DNA of 64,000 bases from contig JAZQGR010000039.1 of assembly GCA_045540115.1 (NCBI GenBank), positions 1 through 64,000 of the forward strand, given 5' to 3'. Source of the DNA: Colimorpha_A sp045540115. Its GTDB lineage: Bacteria; Bacillota; Clostridia; Oscillospirales; CAG-272. Positions 41,878 to 51,836 of the stretch are shown here, one piece after another. The notes below the pieces were generated by a model that worked only from the letters and a program-made list of their open reading frames with translations, searched no databases and was not told where the DNA came from. Positions within the stretch are counted from its first letter, which is position 1; every line of letters starts with the position of its first letter. Both the position numbers and the translations under genes were made by a program.

Positions 41878-44800
41878 ATGTATTATCAATATGAATCTGA
41901 TGAGACTTTAGTAATGCTCACCCTCGCGGGCGAGCAAAGCGCATACGAGGTTTTGGTTAAGCGTTATCAAAGTGCCGTCGTTTCATCCGCGTTATCCATT
42001 ACAAAAAGCCGTTTTATGGCAGAGGATGCCGCGCAGGATGCGTTTGTTACGGCTTGGATGAAGCTAAACACCTTGCAAGAGCCGAAGAAATACGGCTCTT
42101 GGGTATGCCGTATTTCTAAAAACTGTGCCTTAAATATGATAAGCAGATACCGTAGCTTTCTTCCGCTTGACGTCGTGGATAACTTGAACATCACCGCGGA
42201 TGCCGCCGAAAACCCTGCCGACCTTTATGCGATATCCGAGGATAGAGATGAAGTCACCAAAACAGTTGACTCTCTGCCCGAAAAGGTCAAGCAGATAATT
42301 CAACTGCATTATTTTGAGGACCTTTCTATTGCAGAAATAGCAGACAGGATGCGAATTTCCGCAGGAACTGTAAAATGGCACCTTCACGACGGCAGAAAAC
42401 GAATCAGAAAGGAGCTTTGCGCTATGAACGAAAAGTATAGTGATACTCTTGTGCAACGTGTTATGAAAAAGGTTGAAGAACTAAAACTTTGGCAAGTAAA
42501 AAATGACAAGAGCGGATTTGAAAAGGTATACAAGGAAGTGCTTTCCGAGGTTGAAGAGCTTCCCGAGTGTAAAGAAAAGCAACACGCGCTCGCCGACGTG
42601 CTGATGCGCGGTTGGTGGTGGCTACCCGGCAAAAAGAACGATGCTTTGTTTGCACGGATTGCCGATGCCGCAGCGGAAGGCAAAAACGAAGAAGTTATGA
42701 CCTTTATCGTTGCCCGCGAGGATTCAAAGGTATACGGCGGTGCGCGTATCGAGTTTATGCGCGACAAACAGATTCCGCGCCTTGAAAAGGCGGGATTTGT
42801 AAAAGCCCTCGGGCGCGAGTGGTTTTGGCTCGGCTATAATCTTTTCCGCGCAGGAAAAACCGAGGAAGGAGATGCCGCGTACAATAAAGCGCGGCAGATC
42901 TTGCCTGATGATGACGTCTGGCACATACTTGTCCCCGAAGCCAAGAAGATCGAAAAACGCATGAGCGAGCATTATAACGATCTGCCGCAACAAAGCTTTA
43001 TGATCGGAGCAAACATGGCGGAATTCCGCATTATAGACGGAAAACTTCGCTTTTTCAAAGATAACGGCATCGGAATGGGTTTCCTTGGCTCGATAGACGA
43101 TCACTGCCACAAATTGTTCAGAAATGCGTCTCACTGCGACGGACATTTCTTTGCTGACATCTCCATTGGCGAAAGCTTTATCGGTACGGACGGCACTCGG
43201 CTTACGTTTGTAAGTGAAAACGAAGCCGCAGAAACACCCGCAGGCAGATTTGAAGGGTGTCAGCTTTGGGAAACAAGATATTGGCTCTACAGCGAAAAAA
43301 GCGTATGCAGAACGTACTATAAGGATGGCGTCGGAATAGTTCGCCAAGACCTGACGACCGACTGCATAACGACAACGCATTTACTTAAATCGTATGATAT
43401 TAAAGGCGGATCGGGACTTCTTCCGCTCTATCCCGAAAACACCTGGGAATACTCCGCCGATTACTCACCTGAAACAGTCGCTTCGATTCTCAAGTTCACC
43501 GTTTCCTTCGTGAACGGCGACAGGATAGGAATTAAGTATTACAGAGAGACCGAGCGGTTAGGATACGACCGAGATTCCTGGATCGACGCGGTGCAGGAGA
43601 TCGCAAACGAATACTATCAGCAAAAAAACGACAGCTATCTCATTCGCGACATAAGCCATGCCGTTGAACGCGCAGAGCGTCTTGCCGAAACTCCAATAGA
43701 AAAGGCACATACGAAAGCGGCAGTGTCGGTTGTTAGTAGAATTATGGCTACCGACACGACATTCAATCCCAAATATACCGCAACAGGACACTGGAATTTC
43801 TTTAACAGAACATACGTAAGGAAGAAATCGGACAATCTCGTTCTCACGGGCTACAATCCCCGCTGGTCATTTGAATGGAAAAATATGGGCGGTATGGGTG
43901 TTGCGGAAGATCCGCTTCTTTACAATGATATCTTGGGCATTTTGCAGGATGCCACCAACTGTCTTTGGTCAGATGAATGGCGCATAGGCACATCTCCCGT
44001 CGTGGAATACACAGAATGGGACAACACGGTGAAAACGCAGATTTCCTGCGAGGACGGCGGAACGATCACAACGAAAGCAGGAACCTTTGAAAACTGCTTC
44101 AAGCTTTGCCTTGACATTGGAGGAATGGAAGGCGGCTTGTCGTATCGCGGCGACAAGAAGGTTTACTATTTTGCCGAAGGAATCGGAATCGTGCGTACTG
44201 AAAGCGAATACTGCGGCGGATCCAAAACCGCGATTTATGAGCTTACATCCTACGAAGGCACGGGTGAGGGTTTTATGCCGATGGCGGACGGTCTTATGCG
44301 CCGATACGACGCACTTGATCTGACAGACGGATTTGTAGGCGCAGCAGAATATACCTACGTAGCGGATGATGACGGCGATATCGTTATATTTGCAGACCGC
44401 ACGGGCATTCGTAAGCTTCCGCCCCCTATTACGGAGTATTCTTCTATTCAGTCTGAAATCGTTGAGGACCGCTTGTGGGACGAAGGCAAGCACAAAGAAA
44501 GCCGACTTATTCACGATGCTAACAATTTCCATCTTCTCTGTCATTTCTTCGGCCGTCCGTCAAGATATTGGGCAGCGCAGGAAAAGGCGGTCGCTTGGAA
44601 CAAATATCGCTTAAAAATCATAGAAGGACTTGGCGACGGAATCGTGCCAGACGCTTGGCTCGGACATTATGCAAGCACGAGCTTTCGTACTGCATGTGCT
44701 TTATTTGGCTGCGGCAAAAAAGACGAGGGATATGAATGGCTTGAAAAAGCTTTTGAAGCTTATCCCAAGTGGGACAGTATCCCCGATGGCACCGAAATGG

Positions 44801-45042
44801 ACGTGGGTGATCCGCTCATCTACGGCGGGATTAAGGTTGTAAAAGGAAAGGGGCTGATAAAGCTCCCCGACGGTACAAAGGAACCCTTATCATATGGTCA
44901 TCTTTTTGCGGGTAATTGCAGTCTTATGTATCGCGGTATGACCGCACCGAACGGATGGGAATGGTTTGATCCCGTGCGCGACGAGAATCGTTTCAAGGAG
45001 TACATCGAGCGCGCCAAGGAAATGGCTGAAAAAGTTGAATAA
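41878..45042 (+). CDS. ECF sigma factor fused to a large soluble C-terminal region
   Basis: A 1054-residue protein. Residues about 10-92 are a sigma-70 region 2 (FMAEDAAQDAFVTAWMKL) and about 130-180 a region 4 helix-turn-helix (LPEKVKQIIQLHYFEDLSIA, ISAGTVKWHLHDGRKRIRK). The remaining 870 residues have no membrane segment: a helical part to about 390, then beta-rich segments. Two segments repeat a common pattern: TPAGRFEGCQLWETRYWLY with YYKDGVGIVRQ near 450-485, and TKAGTFENCFKLCLDIGG with YYFAEGIGIVRTE near 730-765. A helical end resembles TPR-like units (YEWLEKAFEAYPKWDSI). Start chosen at 41878 with a GGAAGGAG site. No separate anti-sigma gene is adjacent. The C-terminal part may be a sensor or built-in control. 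Confidence 0.85.
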   Translation: MYYQYESDETLVMLTLAGEQSAYEVLVKRYQSAVVSSALSITKSRFMAEDAAQDAFVTAWMKLNTLQEPKKYGSWVCRISKNCALNMISRYRSFLPLDVVDNLNITADAAENPADLYAISEDRDEVTKTVDSLPEKVKQIIQLHYFEDLSIAEIADRMRISAGTVKWHLHDGRKRIRKELCAMNEKYSDTLVQRVMKKVEELKLWQVKNDKSGFEKVYKEVLSEVEELPECKEKQHALADVLMRGWWWLPGKKNDALFARIADAAAEGKNEEVMTFIVAREDSKVYGGARIEFMRDKQIPRLEKAGFVKALGREWFWLGYNLFRAGKTEEGDAAYNKARQILPDDDVWHILVPEAKKIEKRMSEHYNDLPQQSFMIGANMAEFRIIDGKLRFFKDNGIGMGFLGSIDDHCHKLFRNASHCDGHFFADISIGESFIGTDGTRLTFVSENEAAETPAGRFEGCQLWETRYWLYSEKSVCRTYYKDGVGIVRQDLTTDCITTTHLLKSYDIKGGSGLLPLYPENTWEYSADYSPETVASILKFTVSFVNGDRIGIKYYRETERLGYDRDSWIDAVQEIANEYYQQKNDSYLIRDISHAVERAERLAETPIEKAHTKAAVSVVSRIMATDTTFNPKYTATGHWNFFNRTYVRKKSDNLVLTGYNPRWSFEWKNMGGMGVAEDPLLYNDILGILQDATNCLWSDEWRIGTSPVVEYTEWDNTVKTQISCEDGGTITTKAGTFENCFKLCLDIGGMEGGLSYRGDKKVYYFAEGIGIVRTESEYCGGSKTAIYELTSYEGTGEGFMPMADGLMRRYDALDLTDGFVGAAEYTYVADDDGDIVIFADRTGIRKLPPPITEYSSIQSEIVEDRLWDEGKHKESRLIHDANNFHLLCHFFGRPSRYWAAQEKAVAWNKYRLKIIEGLGDGIVPDAWLGHYASTSFRTACALFGCGKKDEGYEWLEKAFEAYPKWDSIPDGTEMDVGDPLIYGGIKVVKGKGLIKLPDGTKEPLSYGHLFAGNCSLMYRGMTAPNGWEWFDPVRDENRFKEYIERAKEMAEKVE

Positions 45043-45045
45043 AAG

Positions 45046-45073
45046 AAAAACGGCTGATTGCTCAGCCGTTTTT
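45046..45073. terminator. Bidirectional terminator
   Basis: AAAAACGGCTGA/TCAGCCGTTTTT between the sigma fusion and the convergent ABC gene. Confidence 0.88.
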
Positions 45074-45075
45074 CT

Positions 45076-46902
45076 TTATATGATTCCTTGTATCGCTTCT
45101 TTTTCGTACTGACGGGTATAGAGGGAATTATAGTAGCCCTTCATTCTCATAAGCTCCTTATGGGTTCCCTGCTCTACGATTTTTCCGTCCTTTACGACGA
45201 TTATGACGTCGGCGTCGCGGACTGTCGAAAGGCGGTGCGCGATGATGAACGAGGTTCTGCCCTCGGTCACCTTTGTCAGCGCCTTCTGGATTATCTGCTC
45301 CGTCATTGTGTCAACAGACGAGGTTGCCTCGTCGAGTATCAGAACTCTCGGCTCGCCGATTATTGCTCTTGCGAAGGAAATGAGCTGTTTTTCGCCCGTT
45401 GAGAGCAGATCTCCGCCCTCACCGACCTCGCTGTCGAGTCCTTTATCCATTCTTTCGACTACCTTATCGGCGGAGACTGTACGAAGTGCCTCCCACATTT
45501 CCTCATCCGTTGCGTCGGGCTTACCGTAGCGCAGATTCTCTCGCACGCTTCCCGAGAAGAGATGCGGAGATTGGAGGACGTAGCCGATATTTGAGTGCAT
45601 CCAAAGCTGAGAGCGCTCACGCAGATCGCGTCCGTCGACGAGCACTCTTCCCTCCGTAGGCTCATAAAGACGGCAGACGAGGTTTACGAGCGTCGATTTG
45701 CCCGCGCCCGTTTCACCGACTATTGCGACGCGCGTTCCCATCGGGATATTGAGCGAGAAGTTTTCAAGCACCTGCTCTTCGCCGTCCGGATAAGTGAACG
45801 ACACGTTTTCAAATGCGATATCGCCGTGAATCGGCTCCCAATTTTCCTTTTTCGGATAGAAGGTATCGCCGTATTTTTCGATGACCTCGGGGGTATCGAT
45901 AACGTCGGATTTCGTTTCAAGAAGCTTCGTTACGCGCTCGATGTTTACTCTCGTGTTAACGAGCGTGCTGATCGCGTCGATTACCCAGAGAAGCGGGTTA
46001 AGAAGTCCCTGTGCGTACGACATGAACGCCGAAAGCTTACCGACCTTGAACGCCTGCTCCTGCGTAAGTATTCCGCCGCGCCAAAGCACGAGTGCAAGCG
46101 CGATGAACGAGAAGAACGACACGCTCGACCACAAAAGCACTCTGAACCTCGTCACCGAGACGGTCGTGCGCTTCATTTTGAGGGTATCCTGCTTAAATTC
46201 GGAGGAAATTTTATCCTCGACTACAAGCGTTTTTATCGTCTTTGCGCCGACGATTGCTTCGTTATAATCACCCGATATTTTCGAGTTGAGCTCTCTTACA
46301 CTTCTGTTAAGCACCGTCAGCTTATTGAGACAAAGCGCTATAAGCAGTGCCGCTATCGGCAACACCGCGAGCACGCAAAGAGCGAGCTTCGCGTCGATAG
46401 AGAACATTACCGCTATCGCGCCGACCATATAGGCGAGGTTCCAGATACTGTCCATCAGCACCCAGGAAACAAGCTCACCGATTCGTGCGGTATCGGACAT
46501 TACTCTCGAATGGATATATCCGACGCTGTTTTGGTTGAAATAGGAGAAGGAAAGTGTCTGCAGATGGTTGAAGCAGACTTTCTTTATATCGTGTCCGATA
46601 TTCATTTCGACGTAGCTTGCTAAGTACATCGTTCGCGTGTTCGACGCGACCTGTATTCCGAGAGCAAGTATGTAAAGTCCAATGAACATCGGTATACCCT
46701 TAAGGGTCTCCGCAACTACGAAATTATCTATTGCGTACTGCTGGAACAGGGGTATTGAGATGTCGATTATACTTCCGACGATGCCGAGAACGAGCATCGT
46801 TATAAGCTTGCCGCGATAGGGTCTGAGATAGGTCATGAGCTTCGGTATGCCGAAATACGGAAGATGAGTATACTGCTGTTCCTTCTTTTTCTCTTTGCTC
46901 AT
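45076..46902 (-). CDS. ABC exporter half-transporter with canonical ATPase site
   Basis: A 608-residue fusion of six membrane segments (about residues 30-320) and an ATPase domain. Walker A GETGAGKST, signature region LLSTGEKQLISFARA, Walker B VLILDEATSSVD with the catalytic Glu, switch His in IIAHRLSTV. It overlaps the upstream partner gene by 4 nt (ATGA), a sign of equimolar translation. Together they form a heterodimeric exporter of the BmrCD/TM287-288 kind. Substrate unknown (drug, lipid or peptide). Confidence 0.92.
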   Translation of the reverse strand: MSKEKKKEQQYTHLPYFGIPKLMTYLRPYRGKLITMLVLGIVGSIIDISIPLFQQYAIDNFVVAETLKGIPMFIGLYILALGIQVASNTRTMYLASYVEMNIGHDIKKVCFNHLQTLSFSYFNQNSVGYIHSRVMSDTARIGELVSWVLMDSIWNLAYMVGAIAVMFSIDAKLALCVLAVLPIAALLIALCLNKLTVLNRSVRELNSKISGDYNEAIVGAKTIKTLVVEDKISSEFKQDTLKMKRTTVSVTRFRVLLWSSVSFFSFIALALVLWRGGILTQEQAFKVGKLSAFMSYAQGLLNPLLWVIDAISTLVNTRVNIERVTKLLETKSDVIDTPEVIEKYGDTFYPKKENWEPIHGDIAFENVSFTYPDGEEQVLENFSLNIPMGTRVAIVGETGAGKSTLVNLVCRLYEPTEGRVLVDGRDLRERSQLWMHSNIGYVLQSPHLFSGSVRENLRYGKPDATDEEMWEALRTVSADKVVERMDKGLDSEVGEGGDLLSTGEKQLISFARAIIGEPRVLILDEATSSVDTMTEQIIQKALTKVTEGRTSFIIAHRLSTVRDADVIIVVKDGKIVEQGTHKELMRMKGYYNSLYTRQYEKEAIQGII

Positions 46903-48746
46903 GCCGTCACCTCCTCTGCTTCGTCGGGGTCGGACATCTGGATGGTATATATCTTTCTATATATACCGTCCTCTTTTTGCATAAGGGTATTATGATCGCC
47001 CATTTCGGCAATTCTACCGTGGTCGAGAACGATTATGAGATCGGCGTTCATTATCGTCGCCGTTCTGTGTGAAATGATGAACACCGTGCTGTCACCGAGG
47101 TTCGTTGACAGCGCGTTTCTTATCTTCGCGTCGGTCTCGGCATCGACTGCCGAAAGCGAGTCGTCGAAGATCATTATCGGCGCGTTTTGAGTCAGCATTC
47201 TCGCTATCGCCGCTCTCTGCTTCTGTCCACCCGAAAGAGTTACGCCCTTTTCACCGACAAAGGTATCGTAGCCGTCGCTGAAGGACATTACGGTATCGTC
47301 AAGGCAGGCGATCGCCGCCGCCTCGCGAACCTCCTCCATATTCACCGCGTCCTTTGTTATCGCGATGTTTTCAGCAAGGGTGCGTGAAAACAGGTACGGC
47401 TCCTGAAGGACCGTGCCGACGTTTCTTCTTATGTGCTTAGCCTTTATATCCTTTATGTCGGTTCCGTTTATCGTGATCTTACCGCCGCTGCCGTCATCGG
47501 GCAGATCATAAAGGCGTCCGAGCAGGTGCATAAGCGTTGATTTACCGGAGCCCGTGCCGCCGATTATTCCAACAGTGCTTCCCACTTTTGCAGTGAAGGA
47601 AATATTGTGGAGTAGCTCGGGGCAGTTATCGTATCCGAAGCTTACGTTATCAAACACGATGTCTCCGCGGAGCTCGGGCTCACCCGCACCCTCACGGTCG
47701 GTCTCGGATTCGGAATCGAGAATGTATGCAAGACGTTCCATCGATATTCCCGCCTTGCTCATTTCCGATATCATTCTGCCGAGACGGCGGATAGGCCATG
47801 ACAACATTGCGTTATACGAGATGAATGCGATAAGCTCGCCAGAGGTCATTCCGTCGTTTACGCAGAAGACTACGCCGAGAATTACTATCAGCATTACCTG
47901 TATTCCCGAGAAAAGGTCGCCAAGTCCCCAGAACATTGCCGAAAGGCGCGAGAGACTGAGCCAGCTTGTAAGATAATTCTTATTTAGCTTAGCGAATTTG
48001 TCGATCTCGTGCTTTTCGCGTCCGAATGAACGGACGACGCGGACACCCGTTAGGTTTTCCTGAGTTGCGGCGGAAAGCGCACTTTCGGCTTCGTCGCACT
48101 TTTTAAAGCCTTGACCGATCTTCTTACCGAGAAGTGCGGAATAGATGAGTATTACAGGCAAAGTCAAGGTTGCGACTATCGAGAGTTTGATATGCATACT
48201 GTACATCATGGTGAGCGACAGGCCCACCTGAAGAACTATCTGCATTATTCCTATAAGCTGCTCAGACAGAAAATTTTTCACCGTCTCGACGTCAGACGTG
48301 CAACGCTGAATAACGTCACCCGTCTGGTTCTTCATGTGCCACGAGAACGGCAGAGTTTGAATGTGGTCGAAAAGAAGATTTCTCATTCTCTCGACGAGCG
48401 TTTGCGATGCCTTCGCGTTCGACATTCTCTGAATATATCGGAATATCGCTGTCGCTATCGCAACGATCATTACGGCAACGGCTAAAGTCCATAGGTTTTT
48501 ACGGAGCATTTCGACACCGCCGATACTGCTGATAAAATCGTTTGCGAATTTTGGCAGTCCCGACTTTTTATCGCCGAGAACCGTATCGACCGCGTAACGT
48601 ATTATCTGCGGATTTACCGTATCGGTAAATGCAACGATTATCGAGGCAATTATGCTCACAAGAAAAAAACGCTTGCTTCCGTAAAGGAATTTCACAAGCA
48701 GCTTGCCTGTACCGTTTTTCTTTTCTTTACTAATTTCTTTCTTCAT
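46899..48746 (-). CDS. ABC exporter half-transporter with degenerate ATPase site
   Basis: A 615-residue partner of the 45076 gene with the same layout. Walker A GGTGSGKST and signature LSGGQKQRAAIARM are standard, but Walker B is PIMIFDDSLSAVD, with Asp in place of the catalytic Glu; switch His in IISHRTATI. One degenerate site is the rule in heterodimeric exporters, which fixes the pairing. A 9-bp palindrome ATAGCACGC/GCGTGCTAT at 48779-48803 lies 33 nt upstream and might be an operator. Confidence 0.92.
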   Translation of the reverse strand: MKKEISKEKKNGTGKLLVKFLYGSKRFFLVSIIASIIVAFTDTVNPQIIRYAVDTVLGDKKSGLPKFANDFISSIGGVEMLRKNLWTLAVAVMIVAIATAIFRYIQRMSNAKASQTLVERMRNLLFDHIQTLPFSWHMKNQTGDVIQRCTSDVETVKNFLSEQLIGIMQIVLQVGLSLTMMYSMHIKLSIVATLTLPVILIYSALLGKKIGQGFKKCDEAESALSAATQENLTGVRVVRSFGREKHEIDKFAKLNKNYLTSWLSLSRLSAMFWGLGDLFSGIQVMLIVILGVVFCVNDGMTSGELIAFISYNAMLSWPIRRLGRMISEMSKAGISMERLAYILDSESETDREGAGEPELRGDIVFDNVSFGYDNCPELLHNISFTAKVGSTVGIIGGTGSGKSTLMHLLGRLYDLPDDGSGGKITINGTDIKDIKAKHIRRNVGTVLQEPYLFSRTLAENIAITKDAVNMEEVREAAAIACLDDTVMSFSDGYDTFVGEKGVTLSGGQKQRAAIARMLTQNAPIMIFDDSLSAVDAETDAKIRNALSTNLGDSTVFIISHRTATIMNADLIIVLDHGRIAEMGDHNTLMQKEDGIYRKIYTIQMSDPDEAEEVTA

Positions 48747-48897
48747 TTTACCTTGGTTCTTGATTCAAAAATTGATGGATAGCACGCCTTCGGAGCGTGC
48801 TATTGCGAAATTCCGTTCCATTTTTGAGATTCCAAGTTACATTTTAGCACAAAATATGGGGGATTTCAATAGTAATTATAATGTTATTATAAAAATT

Positions 48898-48925
48898 CGA
48901 CCGAAAGGAAAATTCCTTTCGGTCG
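48898..48925 (-). terminator. Terminator of the GH130 gene
   Basis: CGACCGAAAGGAA/TTCCTTTCGGTCG arms. Confidence 0.82.
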
Positions 48926-48931
48926 TTATAT

Positions 48932-50002
48932 TCAGGGCTTTTCGGTGCAGAGGGCGATCAGGTCATCAAGATATGCTGTCGCAACACATTCCACGCTATC
49001 TGCCGCGCCGTAATATATCTTAACCTCACCGTTATCTTCGAGGATCATACCGCCGGGGAAAATAACATTCTGACGAAAACCACGCTCATATTCGTAAGGA
49101 CGGTCCGGGACTATGAGCGGTTTTTTGCACATACCGATGACCTTGGATGGATCATCAAGATCAAGAAGCATAATTCCTGCCGTGTAGCGCTTATTCCAAG
49201 GCTTATCCCATTCGTACTGTCCTCTTCCCTCAAGCTCCTTATCGACGGCATGGAAGGTCGTCAGCCAGCCGTACTTCGTCTTTACGGGAGGCGCGGCGGG
49301 ACCGATCTTATCGTTTGCGAACGGAACGTGCTCAACTCCGAGGACGAGCTTTGACTCTCCCCAGAATTTAAGATCGGGGGATTTGGATAGCCAGATGTCA
49401 AAACGATCTCTTCCTCGACTATAAACGGGGAACGGACGCTCGAGGCGAACATAGTATCCGCCGATCTTTTCGGGGAAAAGAACCATATTACGGTTATCAG
49501 GAACAGATGCGCTAATTATCTCAAAGTCATCGAGGGTATCGTTAAGCTTTGCAATGCAGCCGCGCAGACCGTGTATCGTATCCATAGCGAGACAGAGATA
49601 GATCGTGCCGTCGATCGGGATTATACGCGGGTCGTAAAGGCGGAGGAGATCGGGATATTCGGGGAACTTCTTGCCCGACTGCTCAACGCCCGGCACCTTG
49701 TCGCCATACTCCCAATGCATGTTAACAAGAGGCTTCGGCATGACATGCCAATTATCTATGCCGTTGTCGCTTACTGCGATTCCGATAGCAATGCAACGGT
49801 CAACGCCCCAACCGAACGCACTTTGATCCTCAGACATATTATGGTCATTGCGGAAAACCATTACGTATTTGCCGTTAATTTTTGCAACTCCTGCATTGAA
49901 GATAAATTGCGCGTTATAGGGTACATCAGCTCCCGTCATAATTGGCTTTTCGAGCTTTTTGATGCAGGAAGCTCCCTCAAGTGTTGGATACCATATAGGC
50001 AT
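48932..50002 (-). CDS. GH130-family beta-mannoside phosphorylase
   Basis: A 356-residue cytosolic enzyme. Family marks: QFIFNAGVAKINGKYVMVFR, LLRLYDPRIIPIDGTIYLCL (catalytic Asp), VRLERPFPVYSRGRDRFDIW, NDKIGPAAPPVKTKYGWLTTFH, and VKIYYGAADSVECVATA. GH130 enzymes use phosphate to split beta-1,4-mannosyl-glucose or beta-mannobioses, giving mannose-1-phosphate. Which linkage is used cannot be read here. Divergent from an AraC gene that probably controls it. Confidence 0.92.
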   Translation of the reverse strand: MPIWYPTLEGASCIKKLEKPIMTGADVPYNAQFIFNAGVAKINGKYVMVFRNDHNMSEDQSAFGWGVDRCIAIGIAVSDNGIDNWHVMPKPLVNMHWEYGDKVPGVEQSGKKFPEYPDLLRLYDPRIIPIDGTIYLCLAMDTIHGLRGCIAKLNDTLDDFEIISASVPDNRNMVLFPEKIGGYYVRLERPFPVYSRGRDRFDIWLSKSPDLKFWGESKLVLGVEHVPFANDKIGPAAPPVKTKYGWLTTFHAVDKELEGRGQYEWDKPWNKRYTAGIMLLDLDDPSKVIGMCKKPLIVPDRPYEYERGFRQNVIFPGGMILEDNGEVKIYYGAADSVECVATAYLDDLIALCTEKP

Positions 50003-50108
50003 AGTGATAGCTCCTTTTGTTTTTTTCTTTAGTATATCATTTTCGGAAAATCCATTCTACAAGAAAATTCACTATTTTTATGCATATTTTCATTTTCAGA
50101 TGAATATC

Positions 50109-50137
50109 TTGACTACTATGTCTTAAAGAGCTATAAT
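50109..50137 (+). promoter_or_regulatory. Promoter of the AraC gene at 50170
   Basis: TTGACT (50109-50114), 17-nt spacer, TATAAT (50132-50137). Confidence 0.8.
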
Positions 50138-50169
50138 TTAAAAAAAGATAAATACGGAGCATTTTATTT

Positions 50170-50973
50170 ATGAAGGCAAGACTCGCACAAAAGGAATACG
50201 GTTACGGCTCGGGGATCAGTCTTAAAACGAGCGATTCTCTCGGGAACTGCTCGCTTCACGGTCACGATTTTTATGAGATCGATATTATAACGGACGGGAA
50301 AGCCGAAACGGTAATAAACGGAAAAGGCGAGGTAGCCGAGCGCGGAGCTGTGTATTTTATGACGCCCGAGGATTTTCACGAGTACCGCGAGCTTGAGCCG
50401 CTCATGGTTTTAAATATACAGTTTTTCGGGGACGACGTTTCCAGCACTCTGCTCCGTCCTCTTGCCGACACAGAGAAGCGCAGCTTTTTTCCCGACGACG
50501 ATGCGTTCCTGCTTATATGCGACCTGTTTTCCGTAATGCAAAGGAGTACCGCCATCGGAGTTGAAGCTTCGCAAATACTGTCGCGCCTTCTTGAATCGCT
50601 GTTGACGATCCTCAGAAAATGCGCCGAAAATAACGATGACGAAAAAAGACATACTCCGCCCGATATACAGAGCGCCATCTTATACATTCAGGAGCATTTC
50701 AGGGATAATCCGCCGCTTTCGAGCGTTGCTTCCTTACTATCGCTGAACGAAAGGTACTTTTGTGCAAGATTCAAAAAATACACGGGGAGAACCTACAAGG
50801 AATATCTTCGCCTGACAAAGCTCAGATATGCAAGAAAGCTGATACTGTCGACCGATTATTCGATGACCGACATATATGAGAAATGCGGATACGGAACGCA
50901 ATCGCATTTCAACCGCGAGTTCAAGGAAAGATACGGCGTTTCTCCGAGAGAGCTGAGGCGAAAAAACGGCTGA
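50170..50973 (+). CDS. AraC-family transcriptional regulator, linked to GH130
   Basis: A 267-residue protein. The N-terminal cupin has LHGHDFYEIDIITDGKAETV and FMTPEDFHEY; the C-terminal domain has two helix-turn-helix units (LSSVASLLSLNERYFCARFKK and YEKCGYGTQSHFNREFKERYG, ending in VSPRELRRK). Divergent from the beta-mannoside phosphorylase gene with 167 bp between, so that gene is its likely target, with a manno-oligosaccharide as inducer. Confidence 0.9.
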   Translation: MKARLAQKEYGYGSGISLKTSDSLGNCSLHGHDFYEIDIITDGKAETVINGKGEVAERGAVYFMTPEDFHEYRELEPLMVLNIQFFGDDVSSTLLRPLADTEKRSFFPDDDAFLLICDLFSVMQRSTAIGVEASQILSRLLESLLTILRKCAENNDDEKRHTPPDIQSAILYIQEHFRDNPPLSSVASLLSLNERYFCARFKKYTGRTYKEYLRLTKLRYARKLILSTDYSMTDIYEKCGYGTQSHFNREFKERYGVSPRELRRKNG

Positions 50974-51000
50974 GGTATCATGCAAATTGATAGAAAAAAA

Positions 51001-51015
51001 TCCCGCATCACGGGA
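51001..51015 (-). terminator. Terminator of the 51022-56312 operon
   Basis: TCCCG/CGGGA stem, then T7 on the minus strand. Confidence 0.7.
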
Positions 51016-51021
51016 CTCTTT

Positions 51022-51834
51022 TCATTCTTCTGTTTTTTCGTCACCGACGGGGATCGGTATGAAGCCCTCAGTCATACGGCTTCTCTTTCCTCTTGTTTTA
51101 AGGTAGAAGAATCCGCCTATTGAGAAAATTACTGCACCGATGAAGTTTACGAAAAGGTCCTTCATCGTATCGATAAGACCTATATCGAGATAGCCCTTTA
51201 TCGGCAATAGCTCGCCGTTCACCTCGGTCATTTTTATGCCGTTAACGGTTATGACCTTATTGCTGTTCGTCGGGTCGAGCGCGACCGATTTTATCGAGGT
51301 GATAACTGTGTCCTTCTGCATATCGGTGCCGAGGAACGTATCCATGCCAAATTCGAAAAATTCCCACATGACGCCGACCGTCATCGAAAAGCAGAACGCC
51401 GCGATCACAACGTATATCGGCGAAAGCTCAAAGCGGAATTTCTTATTTCTGTTCAGCAGATCGACAAGCGATATTCCCACTCCGACACAAATAAATCCGT
51501 TCAAGGTATGTAGCATCGTGTCCCAGCCGGGAACACGAACGTAAAAGCTTGCAAGCTCGCCGAGGATCGTATGCGCGAATATGAAGCACATTACGATCAC
51601 CTCAAGCGTTGTCGGCAGATCGACCTTGAAGGTCTTTTCAACAAATGGCGGAGCAAGGAGCATGACCATGGTAAGTCCGCACATCGCCGCGCTTTCGTAA
51701 TTACCGAAAAGCAATGATATAAGAAGGAGTATCAATGCGATCACGCGGAGCGTGACGTAAACTGCAAAGCTGACCTTATTCTTTTTTATTTCGGCTACGA
51801 GTATATCCTTTTTTCTTGTTTTTCTCTTTTTCAT
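51022..51834 (-). CDS. Polytopic membrane protein, unknown function
   Basis: A 270-residue protein with a basic N-terminus (MKKRKTRKKD) and about six hydrophobic segments. VPGWDTMLHTLNGFICVGVG and GVMWEFFEFGMD hold conserved polar residues in or near the membrane (D, H, E), a pattern of DUF2238-like membrane proteins. A hydrophilic loop (about residues 170-215) separates the last two segments. It starts 2 nt after the yfcE stop; last gene of the six-gene operon. Confidence 0.7.
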   Translation of the reverse strand: MKKRKTRKKDILVAEIKKNKVSFAVYVTLRVIALILLLISLLFGNYESAAMCGLTMVMLLAPPFVEKTFKVDLPTTLEVIVMCFIFAHTILGELASFYVRVPGWDTMLHTLNGFICVGVGISLVDLLNRNKKFRFELSPIYVVIAAFCFSMTVGVMWEFFEFGMDTFLGTDMQKDTVITSIKSVALDPTNSNKVITVNGIKMTEVNGELLPIKGYLDIGLIDTMKDLFVNFIGAVIFSIGGFFYLKTRGKRSRMTEGFIPIPVGDEKTEE

Positions 51835-51836
51835 TT

